The notes under the pieces were generated by a model. It was not told the DNA's origin, ran no database searches, and worked only from the letters and a program-made list of their open reading frames with translations. DNA of 64,000 nt, taken from contig OX387184.1 of assembly GCA_947561395.2 (NCBI GenBank), forward strand, positions 6,758,001 to 6,822,000. The letters run 5' to 3'. The translations under genes were made by a program, and so were the position numbers. The stretch is from Buxus sempervirens. Lineage: Eukaryota > Streptophyta > Magnoliopsida > Buxales > Buxaceae. Position 1 is the stretch's first letter. Each line of letters begins with the position of its first letter. Of the stretch, positions 22,134-33,500 are shown one piece after another.

Positions 22134-22647
22134 ATTCTCTAAACTGCCTATGAGACCATCTGAACTTTTGCCTACCTTACTTCAGAAGGGTTACGTGACT
22201 TTGAAGTTGCCAAATCCTCATGCAAGCAAAGGGAAGGGTTATGATTCATCTGCAATCTGTGATTATCATATGAGCACTCCAGGGCATACCACAGATCGTT
22301 GCTTGGCCCTAAAGCATGCAATCCAGGATTTGTTGGATAATAACTCCTTATCATTCAATTCAGTCACTCCCATCCAACCTACCGATAATAATGGAGCAGG
22401 CAGCTCAAATGCAATAGGGGCAATTTTCTCTGGAGAAAGAAGATTTGACCCTTCTCAGCTTATCGCTCCTATTGGTCCAACAGTCAGGGTTTATCTTGAA
22501 AGAAATGCTCCTGGTTATGAGCAGAAAGGCTTGCCTCACCCAGCAGGAGAAAGAAGTTTTCTGAAAAAGAAAGAAAAATCAGCTTTTGCCTTTAAGAACA
22601 TGGGCAGTTTTCGAACTCCCATGTTCTTTGAAAAGAAACTCCCATAA
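22134..22647 (+). pseudogene. gag: gag of element A, 3' part
   Basis: This continues the A gag frame across D. D plus its 5-bp duplication is 9717 bp, a multiple of 3, and the two parts together make 566 codons. Visible parts are the motif LPTLLQKGYVTLKLPNP and a zinc-knuckle-like C-x2-H-x5-H-x4-C (CDYHMSTPGHTTDRC), then FDPSQLIAPIGPTVRV. The frame stops at TAA after FFEKKLP, the same place where E's gag-pro frame stops. E has about 700 more codons (protease, G-patch) before that point, and these are deleted in A. It was probably functional gag before D arrived. Confidence 0.8.
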
Positions 22648-25515
22648 GAAGAATGCACATTTCCTGAGGATCCTAAGGAGCCTTGTTCTCAGGAAGTGAT
22701 TTCAATAAAGGCTCTTCAAAAAAAATAAAAAAAAGATTTTTCCCTTTAACATTTTTCTAGAAAAAAAAAAAGTTTTCAGCAAGGTCCTTTTACTTATGAA
22801 TCATATTTCCTATTGAATTTTATTAAGTTGAATATGACTTCGACATTGGGCTCAATTTTGAGACCAAAATCGAAGAAAAAGACATTTTATGTGAAAATTC
22901 AAATCTTTTTAAGTGTCATGAGAAGAATATTTTGCAAAATTATGAAATGATCAATTTTATGGCCTTTGGAACCAAAGATGATCAACAGTCTTCAACAGAA
23001 AAGATAGAAGAAGATTTGAAGTTTCTTCATTAGAATACAGAAAGAATCGCACCACTTGCTGATTCGTTCAAAGGGAAGTTGATAATATTGTTTGAAGAAA
23101 TTTTGGGGCTTTGCACTTGAAAATATGGGAGAAGATTTGACATTTTCGTTGGAAATAGAATTGGGCATCATTTGATTGAAAGAATCCAAATTCATAAGAT
23201 TGATCAAAAGGTGAAGAAATTGTTCATAACAGAAGTTCTATTTGAAGAGGCTTTCATGTTGACAGAAGGTGATTAAGAAGAAGAAAAAGAGAAGAAAAAA
23301 TCCTGAGCCAGTCATGTAGTACAACTTTACCAAGTCTAAAAATTCAATTTTTCTTAAAATGATAAGAGGCCTTTCTTTCTTATATCCCCAAAAATTTTAA
23401 AATCCCTAGTTAAACCCTTTGAGCTTGATACATTTTTCCAAGTAACCTAAACTGAGAATTGTAACCCCACACTGTGGCAAATTTATTAAGGCATAAAAAA
23501 AAGGAATGAAGGGACAATTATTGAAGTTCAAAAGGGATTTTGAATATGTTTTCAGAAAAGGGGGCAAAGAAATGAAAAAAAAAAAGGAAAAAAGAAAAAG
23601 GAAGAAAGAAGAAAAAGAGTTCATCAAATGCTATGGGATATTTAGAGAATGTCTTCAAAATTGTGAAGAAAAAAATGGAAAAAAGAAGTTCAATACTGGA
23701 GAATAAGTTTCAAATGAAGAAATCAAATTAAGGGAAGAACTTCATTACTGGGGGCAATTTTGTATTCATTCCAAGGGAAGAAATGCCTTAAAAATTACAA
23801 TTTCAGTTAACCCATTTGATCATATGGTATTTGAGCCTTTTATTCCTTTTCTTTCTAAACTAACACCAAGCCTTCGTTTCGTCCCATTCATAAGTCCTCT
23901 TTGATTAAGAAATTTTGAATTAAGGTAGCTTTGACTACATAGTTGTTGGTGATGAAGGATAAAAATAAAAAAAAAAGAGAAAAAAAAGAAAAAAGAAGAA
24001 AAAAAAGAAAAAGGAAAAAATGGAGAAAATGTAGTGAAAACTCGGAAGGGCGCTACATGGCAAATAATCAGCTATCTACAAGAAGGAAATCGTCAGAGAG
24101 GAAAGTCTAGAATTGGCATAGATCTAGGTGAAGTCCTCCTGTTGGTGGTTACTTTTGAGATATAGTCACTCTTCAAGTGATTGAGGAAAGTCTTCTTTTC
24201 AAGACTGAAGCAACATAATCAGAACTATGATATGAATCATCTATGAACAAGTTGATGGCCATCAAAATTGTCATTAGGAAATTATTGCTGAAGTTGAAGT
24301 CATAAATTCTCATACCATGGATATAATGAAGAAACAACTATTCTTCAATTACATGAAGGAAGATGTCTTTCTAGACTGGGGCAAAATAGTCAGATTGAAA
24401 GAGTCGTCATATCTAGAGCATTAATTGACAAGCTGATGGTCATGGGGATGACTCTAAAGGTTCCAAAGGTTGATTTTGGTCTTTCTTCATTTTCTGAAAT
24501 AATCTTCTCATTATTCAACTTGATTTTAATTCTTTTGGACTATATGCTAATAAGTGATTGGATCATTTTTTCAAAAAAAATAAAAATATAAAAACACAAA
24601 AAAAACAAAAAAAATATATATGTTTGGCCTATGATGAGAATCTATATCTTTTCATAAAACACTGTTTTTGCAAGCATTAGAGAATTCTGAGGCCACTAGT
24701 ATAAAACATATTTTCTTATGTTTGCATTTGCATTCTTCTATTAGGGTTTCTTTTTGGCAAAGGTAAAAAAAAAAAAAGAAAAAAGAAAAAAGAAAAAAAA
24801 AAGAAAAAAAAGAGAGGATCATCTCTGCTGAGGGGCAAATACTTCTTCAAACAGTCAAAACCGGGGCATGCTCAGTGTCTTTCCTGCTGGGTTTTCATTG
24901 GAATGAATTCCAACATCGGGAAGAAGCATTCAAGCTTTAGTCTTCGAATTTGAAAGAAAAAAAAAGGCTTCGAAGCAATGGCATGTTTTCTTCGTTAAAC
25001 AAGGGTTCCCAATTCTTCAATCATGAAGAAGGATTTTACTGGGGCAGCAAGAAGGCATGAAAGACAGATCATGGGTTGTAAAGGCATGAGGTTAGATCAA
25101 CAGATCATGATCCATCAATCAAGATGAGGGCATTCACTTGGGACATTAAAAAGCATGAAGACAGGTTATGGGCAGTAAGGGCACATACATCGTTATTGTG
25201 AGAGCAAGGAGATAAAGAAGCAAAAGCAAGTTGCAGAACATTCAAGCACAGGTTCGGGCATCAAATGACACCCAGGTATATCAAATAAGAAAATCAATCA
25301 GGAAAATTCAAAAAGTGAAAAACATCAAAATCAATTGAGTTTGCAGTGGTCAATTTTAAATCCACATTCTTTTCAAAATTTGCTTGTCTCAGATTTCTTT
25401 TCATAGCCACGAGAGCTCCAAGAAATCTGAGATAAGGAAGAGACGCCACCCCACTTCAAGCAGGGGTTTCATTGGCTATCTTCGAATCCATGTTTTTATC
25501 ATTTCTTTGTTTGAC
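22648..25515 (+). other. Decayed or deleted pol and 3' untranslated region of element A
   Basis: No long frame. Bases 22650-22920 align to E 34235-34460 just upstream of RT (GTTGAATATGACTTCGAC is shared). Bases 23340-23470 align to E just after pol (37840-37950). 23830-23900 aligns to E 38140-38210, and 24440-24760 to E 38430-38760. RT, RNase H and integrase are therefore absent. Purine-rich runs occur at 23570-23620, 23960-24020 and 24765-24815. No antisense genes like those of E are present. Confidence 0.7.
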
Positions 25516-25611
25516 CAAAGTGTAGACACCCCAAATTGCACAAACAATCATAAAAAATCATTATCTCCTGGAAAGCCAGCACAGAATTTGAAGAAAATAT
25601 ACTTTTACCTG

Positions 25612-25751
25612 TATCCGGATACTCAATCCGGCTACAAGTGCTCCTCCCCATATCCGGATAGTCATGCCGGATATGTGTGAGCCTTAGCGTATCCGGTACC
25701 ATGTACCGGATACCTTAAGGCCCTTTGTTATCCGGTCTGATGTACCGGATA
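25612..25751. promoter_or_regulatory. Array of four 23-bp dyads, period 39 bp, in the E promoter
   Basis: Units TATCCGG-N9-CCGGATA start at 25612, 25651, 25690 and 25729, exactly 39 bp apart; the first has CCGGCTA in its right half. The third is nearly a perfect inverted repeat (GTATCCGGTAC, 3-base loop, GTACCGGATAC). The array ends about 160 bp upstream of the TATA box. The copy in the 3' LTR is at 45780-45919. Confidence 0.88.
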
Positions 25752-25908
25752 CCTTAAGTTTGCTCAAAATTAGGGTTTTCCGAGAGCTTTTCACTTTTAC
25801 CATCATGTCCCTCATTAAATGAGGGGAAATCGCGGAAATAGCCTTAGGGTTTAGGTTGGAGGGGTTCTAGACATTAATTTGTGTCTACCAATGACCTTAG
25901 CCCTTGCC

Positions 25909-25917
25909 TATAAATAG
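25909..25917 (+). promoter_or_regulatory. TATA box of the E LTR
   Basis: TATAAATAG in CTTGCCTATAAATAGGAGCC. Expected start of transcription is near 25940, about 85 nt before the donor at 26024. Confidence 0.75.
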
Positions 25918-26020
25918 GAGCCTCCTCCTTGAGCAAATGGGACACAACTCTTGTTTTGAATTCTCGCAAAGAAGAACTCCAAGAGAAGAAGGAAACCGCT
26001 GTGGAATCGTCTCCAGAATT

Positions 26021-26029
26021 CAGGTAAGC
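26021..26029 (+). promoter_or_regulatory. Probable 5' splice site in the E leader
   Basis: TTCAG|GTAAGCC matches the donor consensus. The likely acceptor is CTCAG at 30469. Splicing would shorten the leader from about 4.6 kb to about 150 nt. Confidence 0.55.
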
Positions 26030-27797
26030 CTCAACTTTTCTTTTATTTTCTGTCTTTACATTCCTAGATCTAGATCTCTTCTTCTACCTTTCTGTAGTGT
26101 AAAGCCTTGTTTGTATGTGTGGAAATCCTTCCCCGGCTCAAAGTATCTCAAGACTCCCCTAGCCGTAAAACGTGAAGGCGGATCTAGGAGAAACGAGACT
26201 GGGGATTGACCCTAGTGCTAGAACCCATGTAGCATAAGGATTTTGATTGATTGTAAACCGTTCCATATTCAAAGTACCCTTGATTATCTTAAAGAGAACA
26301 GAGGGAAACGATAATGGAACGGAACCCTAGGCTATGCTAGAACCTATTTTGTTGAATATATGCATGTTGTATTGATCTTGCTTGGTTTTACACTCTTGCA
26401 CATACATATCACTATTTTGGCGGGATAGGCTCATATTTGGGGTTTATTGCATTTATTGTGATAAATCTCAAATAAATGGCCTAAATCAATTCTGGAGTGT
26501 TTTTAATTGCTTTTCAAAGGTTTTGGATTCATCTCACACGAATCACACACTTTTTATCAATTTTCGGATTTGATTTTCTTCAAAAATGGCTTAGCTTGAC
26601 AGCACCTGTACCCTTACTTCGGACATCCGTAACTTCATCATCCGGATGAATTTTGGGGTGATTCTAGAACCATGGGAAAGGTGTGGCTGTCTAGTTTATG
26701 TCCACCAAATTTCATGAATTTCTCTCTAGCCGATTTTTGACACCTCTCTGTCGAAGTTGAGTGGACAGTTCAGGTCCAAGTACAGAACTTGTCACTTTGA
26801 CGGACCGCCATGTGTTCGTTTTAAGTCTGATTCGAATGATTTTTGTTTCTGAGTACTCCTTTATGAGTCTATTTTCAAATCCAGTTGGTTTCATAATTTT
26901 TGGACTCTATTTGAATTATTGGTAGCCGATTTACTCAGAACTGCTCATTTGCATTTTTCTGGGTAAATCTGTGATCTTCGGGGCCTGTTCGGGTGACCAC
27001 CCAAGGCACGTCCGAAGGGATTTTTGTATGAGGCTAGTTTCTCTGGAAAGATGGCCATACAGACTTCAATCACACCAAATTTCACGGATTTCTATTTAGT
27101 GGATTTTTCTAGACAATTTTCCAAAGTTGCCCACTTACTACTTTTAAAAATCCCCAACAGCAACTTCAAAGGAGCATAACTCCTAGATTTTTCATCAGAA
27201 TGAAGTGAAATTTTGCATGAGGCTCTTATTTACCCTAATATTTCAAATGGATTTGGTTTGGTTCAATTCAGAATTGGATTTGAATGATTTTAAGGCAAAT
27301 GGCATACTTTTTACCAAACTTCCCGGATTTGATTTAACTTGGTTTTGATCAACTTGTGTTTTGATTTCCACCTCTTTAATGTTCCAGAAGTGATATTGAC
27401 ATAGGAGGAGATCTAAAATCCATTTGGATCTCCATGTGAATATATCATACACTTGTTCCTTTTTTAAGGCTTTTTTTCATGATTTTTAGCAAGCTTCTTA
27501 TTTTCTTTTTAGCATGAACATACACTTGGCAACCACTTCGTGTGGATGAATGGGGGTGCCTAACACCTTCCCCCGTTCATAATCTAATCCCCTTACCCAT
27601 CTCTGGACTTGATTTTCAAGTAGGGTTATTTTTATCCTAGAATTTGTCTTTTGGCTATTTTTGCCTACTTTTGAATTCTTTGGTGTCCATTCTCACCCCA
27701 AAATCATGAATGGTGGCGACTCTCCCAATTTTTGCGTTGAGCCCGCGTGTTGACGGAGGGACGATCACTCCGGTGATTTTTTCCCATGTCTCACAAC

Positions 27798-27815
27798 TGG
27801 CGACTCTGCTGGGGA
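27798..27815 (+). other. Primer-binding site of element E
   Basis: TGGCGACTCTGCTGGGGA, identical to that of A and B, starting 2 bp after the LTR. Family knowledge points to tRNA-Arg. Confidence 0.85.
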
Positions 27816-29159
27816 CGTGTGGATTTAAGCCATTTTGTGTTTGTTCATGCTTTTCTATACTTTTGGATGCTTGCTATTTTGATTACTCTATTTGGGCATA
27901 TTGTTACATTTCAAATCAGATTGGTATGCTTTGGATAATGGCATAAGCATGTTGCTTGATTTTTGTTGAAAAGAAAACCCATATTGTGATATGACTTGGC
28001 TATATTATGTTATAGCATGTGTTATTTTGGGGTTTGAAGGCCATGAGCTAAAAAAAAATACAATATTTGAAATCTGGAAATTTTGTGTGTATTTTGGGTA
28101 TTCAAGCATGTTTTGCCATGAATAAAGTTTTTTGTGCTTAATGTTTGTATGATGCCATGCCTTTGATTTGGGGGTATAGGAAGACTTGATTTGAGCATGA
28201 AAGTAAAGGAAAAAAAATCTGGAAATTTAGTGCCATATTTTGGGAGTTTTAAAGCATGCTTTTACCATCAAAACTTTTCTTGTATCATGTCAAGTAGTGC
28301 TAAATTTTTAGGCATCAACTTGGGGTAGAAATGGTATACTTTGAGCATGAAAAAGAGCATGAAATCTGGGATTTTAGGGAATGCTTTTGAGTTTCAAGCA
28401 TGCTTACATGAGTTGATTGTTGTTTGCACAAATAACATGTTTTGTATACCACTTTTTGGGCATGTAATATTTTAGTGCATATTTGGTGCTTGCTTGCTTG
28501 TATTTAGCCTCATTATTTTTGTCATATGTACCTTGGCTTGAAATTGAATGCATGGCTACGAAAAAGAGTGGCAAGGGGCTGGGACGTTGTGAATGTTACC
28601 ACAATTTAAAATTGCACTTGAGCACTTGAAACAGTTTGCACAGCCTACCCTTTACCTATTAGGAAGTTGAACCATGAATGTGTGTAGCTTGGCGCACCGA
28701 GGTCGTGACTTCGGAAAGCGAAAGTGAAAACATTTACCTTAGAATTTGGGTCAATGATGTGATGACAATGGGATCTGTGATTCGATTCCGGGCATCACTA
28801 GACTTGAGTTCTAAGTTGCCAATTAAGCCAAAACCCAAAAACCATACGCTTGAAGGTGGAGAAACACGTTTTCGGCTAAAAGCACACAATTGCGTTTGGG
28901 GAATTGGGTGTAAATGTGGGAAGGCCGTTTGCATGTTTTACAGGCCAAGGTATAATGTGAATACCATATTGAATGAAGGTAATACAAGGTGGCAAGGTAA
29001 AACCATGTTCTTTTCATGAATTTGGGGATTTTGCAAATATAATGTCCAAGCCCAATTTGGGGCAAGTTTTGAAGGTCAAATTAAGGTGAACATCAATTGG
29101 GAATGAAAAAAAAATCAAATCTGGTGAAAAAAATGAGTCAAAAAAGGCCATTTCGGCAA
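27816..29159 (+). other. Leader of element E, including a conserved non-coding block (28550-29019)
   Basis: No gene. The first part is AT-rich with many GCATG words. The block from GCATGGCTACGAAAAAGAGTGG (28550) to about 29019 aligns well with A 8655-9118, far better than the flanks. Candidate packaging or dimerisation RNA. Confidence 0.6.
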
Positions 29160-29299
29160 TAACCGGCAACTCAGGCCGGTTAATAACAACCCTGTTCATA
29201 TCCGGTACATATTTCCGGATAAAAAGGCATATGCGTGAATCCGGTTATGGTAACCGGATACAATAAGGCATATTATTATCCGGAATGTTATACCGGATA
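29160..29299. promoter_or_regulatory. Array of four 23-bp dyads in the E leader, period 39 bp
   Basis: Units start at 29160 (TAACCGG-N9-CCGGTTA, both arms changed together), 29199 (TATCCGG-N9-CCGGATA), 29238 (AATCCGG-N9-CCGGATA) and 29277 (TATCCGG-N9-CCGGATA). Spacing is exactly 39 bp. Same unit and geometry as the LTR array, with different spacers. Confidence 0.87.
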
Positions 29300-29590
29300 C
29301 GTTCAAAAATGCACAAATTGGCTTTTCAGCCCAAGTTTTCAGAATAAAATGCCTAAAACACTGTGGATCACCCTTAGGCACCCCGAAAAGAACATAAAAA
29401 ATGTTCCAAAAAAGAAAAAAAAGAAAAACAAACAAAATAAAATATTATTTCAGGATTTAACCTAAGTTTGAAAATCAAAGAGGAAACCAAGGTGTCATAT
29501 TTTTTGACACCAACTCAACTCAAACATGTGTCAATCAAACTCTGGAACTTGAAAACTGAGAAAATTCAGCAAATTTGAAGAAGAAAAAAA
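29300..29590 (+). other. E leader between the dyad array and the tandem array
   Basis: No gene or motif supported. AT-rich, with an A-rich run at 29401-29440. Confidence 0.5.
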
Positions 29591-30335
29591 AACCTTTGGT
29601 TGGTTATTTTTATCAATCAAATCAAAAAAAAAAAAATGAAAACCTTGGTTGGTTATTTTTATCAATCAAATCAAAAAAAAAATGAAAACCTTTGGTTGGT
29701 TATTTTTATCAATCAAATCAAAACATTTGTGGGATACTTGGATAGAATATTCCAAGACACCTTTGGTTGGTTATTTTTATCAATCAAATCAAAACATTTG
29801 TGGGATACTTGGATAGAATATTCCAAGACACCTTTGGTTGGTTATTTTTATCAATCAAATCAAAACATTTGTGGGATACTTGGATAGAATATTCCAAGAC
29901 ACCTTTGGTTGGTTATTTTTATCAATCAAATCAAAACATTTGTGGGATACTTGGAAGCCCTAGAATAGTCCAAGACACCTTTGGTTGGTTATTTTTATCA
30001 ATCAAATCAAAACATTTGTGGGATACTTGGATAGAGTAGTCCAAGACACCTTTGGTTGGTTATTTTTATCAATCAAATCAAAGCATTTGTGGGATACTTG
30101 GATAGAGTAGTCCAAGACACCTTTGGTTGGTTATTTTTATCAATCAAATCAAAACATTTGTGGGATACTTGGATAGAGTAGTCCAAGACACCTTTGGTTG
30201 GTTATTTTTATCAATCAAATCAAAACATTTGTGGGATACTTGGATAGAGTAGTCCAAGACACCTTTGGTTGGTTATTTTTATCAATCAAATAAAAAAAAT
30301 TTTGGGACCCTTGGAAGCCCTAGAATATTCCAACT
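29591..30335 (+). repeat. Tandem array of about 11 units before gag of E
   Basis: Each unit starts CCTTTGGTTGGTTATTTTTATC. The first three are shortened and end in A runs; later ones are about 70 bp and end in a small hairpin CTTGGA-N8-TCCAAG. The loop is TAGAATAT or TAGAGTAG; in two units it is the longer AGCCCTAGAATA type that also ends A's array. The array sits at the same place as A's array but has mostly different sequence. Confidence 0.88.
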
Positions 30336-30460
30336 CAAAACAAAAAAAAAAACAAAAAAACAAAAATTTTTTTTCTGGCTGGTGTTCACTTAACCTACTG
30401 GTTTACATATATAGGGGTGTGACTCAAGTTAAGTGGAAGCTAACATGTTCTATTCATTTT

Positions 30461-30471
30461 TTCCCTCAGGT
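30461..30471 (+). promoter_or_regulatory. Probable 3' splice site before gag of E
   Basis: ATTTTTTCCCTCAG|GTACATT, with a good pyrimidine tract. No ATG lies between this site and the gag ATG at 30536. Same position and CAG|GTAC form as in A and B. Confidence 0.5.
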
Positions 30472-30535
30472 ACATTCAACCCAGGTGCACTTATTTGCAG
30501 TCATTGCTCCCGTAACCAGATCCAAAGCAAGAGCC

Positions 30536-33500
30536 ATGAATACTGAAGAGAACCAAGCCCAAGCTACCGTCCCTGCTCAGGACTTTACTCAACTGCAGGA
30601 GCAAGTGGCCGGTCTGGCCAAAATGCTGGGGGACCTATTGGCGGCTCAGGCCCAACAGGCCCAAGCCCCGAACCAGGCATCTACTTCTCATCAGGCACCA
30701 CCACCTCAGGCCTACATTCCGCCTCCGGTTCAGCCCATGCCTGAGCCCATTTCTGAACCAGTCCCTGAACCCATTCTGATCAGGGAAAATATGGCGGAGT
30801 CTGAGAAAGAGCTGGAGAAAGAAAAGGCCCGAGATGAGATGGAGAAGAAAATGCTGCTGAGGATAAAGAGAATCCAGGCAGAGCTGAAAGAGGTGAAGGG
30901 GGGAGGCAGCCATGCAGGCACCACCTTCGAGGACCTGTGCATGTACCCGGACGTCTGTCTACCGGCTAAGTTCAGGTGCCCGGATTTTGACAAGTTTGAT
31001 GGCACGGGCTGCCCATTAAGCCATCTGAAACTATACTGCGGGGCCCTGTGCCAATTTGGCCGGGACGATGGAATACTGATCCAGCTCTTCCAGAGGAGTC
31101 TGACCGGGTCAGCCCTTCGGTGGTTCGCTACAGTGGACCATGGAAGGATTAGAAGGTGGAAGGACTTGGCCGATGCTTTCCTGGACCAGTACAAGTTCAA
31201 CTCTGAGATCGTGCCAGACCGGTACGACATGATGAGGATGACCAAGGGGAAGGATGAACCGGTGCGGCAATACGCCAAGAGGTGGAGAGAGGCCGCCTCC
31301 CAGGTCAGGCCACCTATGCAAGAGCCGGAGATGATCTCCACATTTATGGGCACACTAGGGCAGCCCTTTTACAACCATCTGGTGGGCCAGATCACCACCA
31401 ACTTTACAGCCCTGGTGCAGGTGGCTGACCGGATCGAAGAAGGGGTCAGGTCAGGAAGGCTGATAGACTACTCTACTTTGACTGGGCAGTCTGATTCCTC
31501 TGCCTCCATGGCCCAGAAGAAAGGGGCCGGGTTTAAAAAGACGGGGGCCCGAAAAGAAGGGGAGGTGAACCTGGTCCAGGCTCCTCCAGCCAAGAAGCCA
31601 CTGCACGTGAACATCTCGGCACCCCAACAGGCCCAGCAGGCCCAGCAGTCGTACCAGACCCCGATGAATGTCAACTTCTCTCCCTCTGTGCCAGCTAACA
31701 CAAGGAGAACTTTTTCTAAGGAGGAGCGGGATGCCTGGTTCGCAGCAAGGAAAAACCGAGTCTTCACTCCCCTACCCATATCTCTTTCCCAACTATTGCC
31801 AACCCTGCTAAAGGGTGAGTACTTGACTCTGAAAGAGCCCAACCCGAATGCCACCAGGGGGAGGAATTTTGACACATCGGTCACCTGTGATTTCCACATG
31901 GGTGCACCGGGGCATTCTACAGATACCTGCTGGGTATTGAAGCATGCGGTCCAGGACCTGTTGGACCAGAAGGCCTTAGTGTTCAACACTGCTGCACCCG
32001 CCCCGTCGGGGAATGATATTGGGCAGAATCCTCTGCCTTACCACAATGGGGCAGGCCCATCCAACTCCATCACTGCCATATCCACCACCAGAAGGGCCTT
32101 TGACCCATCACAGCTTATAGCACCAGTAGGGACCACTGTCCAAGTCCGTTTCTTCCAAGAAGAGGAAGAGGAGGAGATCAACATGGTCTCCCAAAAAAAT
32201 AATCTTGCTGCTGAGGACATAAGCTCCTCCTTGAACCGGGTCTCTTCTCTGATGGCCCAGATAAATACTGCAAGGCCTCCATTGGTCTTCAATTGCAGTC
32301 CATCCATTTGCTCCCCATCCAAGCCGTCTAAGGCTCCACTGGTCATCAATCTTGACCCCACCACTGCTTCCATCACTTCTTCTGTCCCCACAAAATCCAA
32401 ACTTCAACCCTTGGTTGTAAATGTGCAGCCAGCCCATACTATCCCTAAACCGGCCCATACATCCCGGTCCAAACTCCAGCCATTAGTGGTTAACATCCCT
32501 AAACTAGCCTATTCTGAGGCCGCTGTACCATGGAACTACAGCGAGGGAATCACGGCTACGGTTCCAGCGGTTAGAAACCTGAACCAGGAGGAGGTGAACC
32601 TCATGACGAGGTCGGGGAAATGTGCAGGGGGTGAAGAGAAAGAAAAAGAGACAGAAGTAGAGAAAGAAAAAAAAGAAAATGAAGAAAAAAGAAAACAGAA
32701 GGGAAAAAATAAAGTGGGAGAAGACACCCCCCAGGGTGCAGAAAATGAGGCATCGGACCTCATAAAAATCATAAAGAAAAGTGAATTTAATCTTGTGGAT
32801 CAGCTAAACAAGGTCCCGGCCCAGATTTCAATACTGGGCCTTTTGCTGAATTCCGAAAAGCATAGGGATGCATTGTTAAGGGTGCTACAGAGTGCACACG
32901 TATCCCAGACCATTGATCCAGACCAGCTTGGTAAAATGGTTGGTCAAATCTTGTCACATAATGTGATAAGTTTCTCAGAGGGTGAGATCAGCCCAAGTGG
33001 GTGTTATCATGTTGACCCTTTGCACATCACTGTGCTTTGTAAGGGCTGCATGGTTGCACGGGTTTTAATTGACAACGGGTCAGCGTTAAACGTTTGCCCG
33101 TTAATCACTTTTACCAAGCTGGGTCTGGACCAGTCAAGGATCAAAAGAAATGGGCGGATAGTGAGGGCTTTTGATAGCTCCAAGACCCACTCCCTAGGGG
33201 AGATTGAACTGCCGGTCACAATTGGGCCGAATATCTTTAACATCACATTTGAAGTGATGGATATACCCGCAGCCTTCAATCTACTCCTAGGAAGGCCGTG
33301 GATACATTCGGCTAGGGCAATACCATCCACGCTCCACCAGAGGGTGAAATATATAAGAGGGCAAAGGGTGATAACAGTCCTAGCTGAAAACTTGGTGCCG
33401 CCCATCGTGTCACCTGATGTACCCTTGATCAATGTGGACCTAACTGTCGACAAGATTGCATTCCACTCATTTCAATTTGAGGCGGTAAATTACATACCTG

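Larger units (their letters stand above)
25521..27795 (+). repeat. 5' LTR of element E
   Basis: 2275 bp, TG...CA. It contains the 39-bp-period dyad array (25612-25751), a TATA box (25909), a splice donor (26024), the conserved U5 block at about 27515-27610 and the decamer TGGCGACTCT (27714-27723). It differs from the 3' LTR at, for example, 26632 (GACATCCG against GACGTCCG) and near 27105 (TTTAGT against TGTAGT). Confidence 0.93.

Noticed and set aside
25612..25751. Reading the TATCCGG dyads as a CRISPR array or rho-independent terminators
   Set aside because: The sequence is plant nuclear DNA, repeats are interrupted dyads with 16-bp spacers, and no T run follows. Binding-site arrays fit better.
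29600..30039. Open frames through the E tandem array
   Set aside because: They arise because the repeat unit has no stop in that frame; the peptides are simple repeats (GWLFLSIKSK) without family support.
31109..31353. Long minus-strand frames opposite gag-pol of E and A (for example 30730-31353 and 31468-31989)
   Set aside because: They are shadows of the gag-pro frame caused by its codon composition and show no domain of their own.
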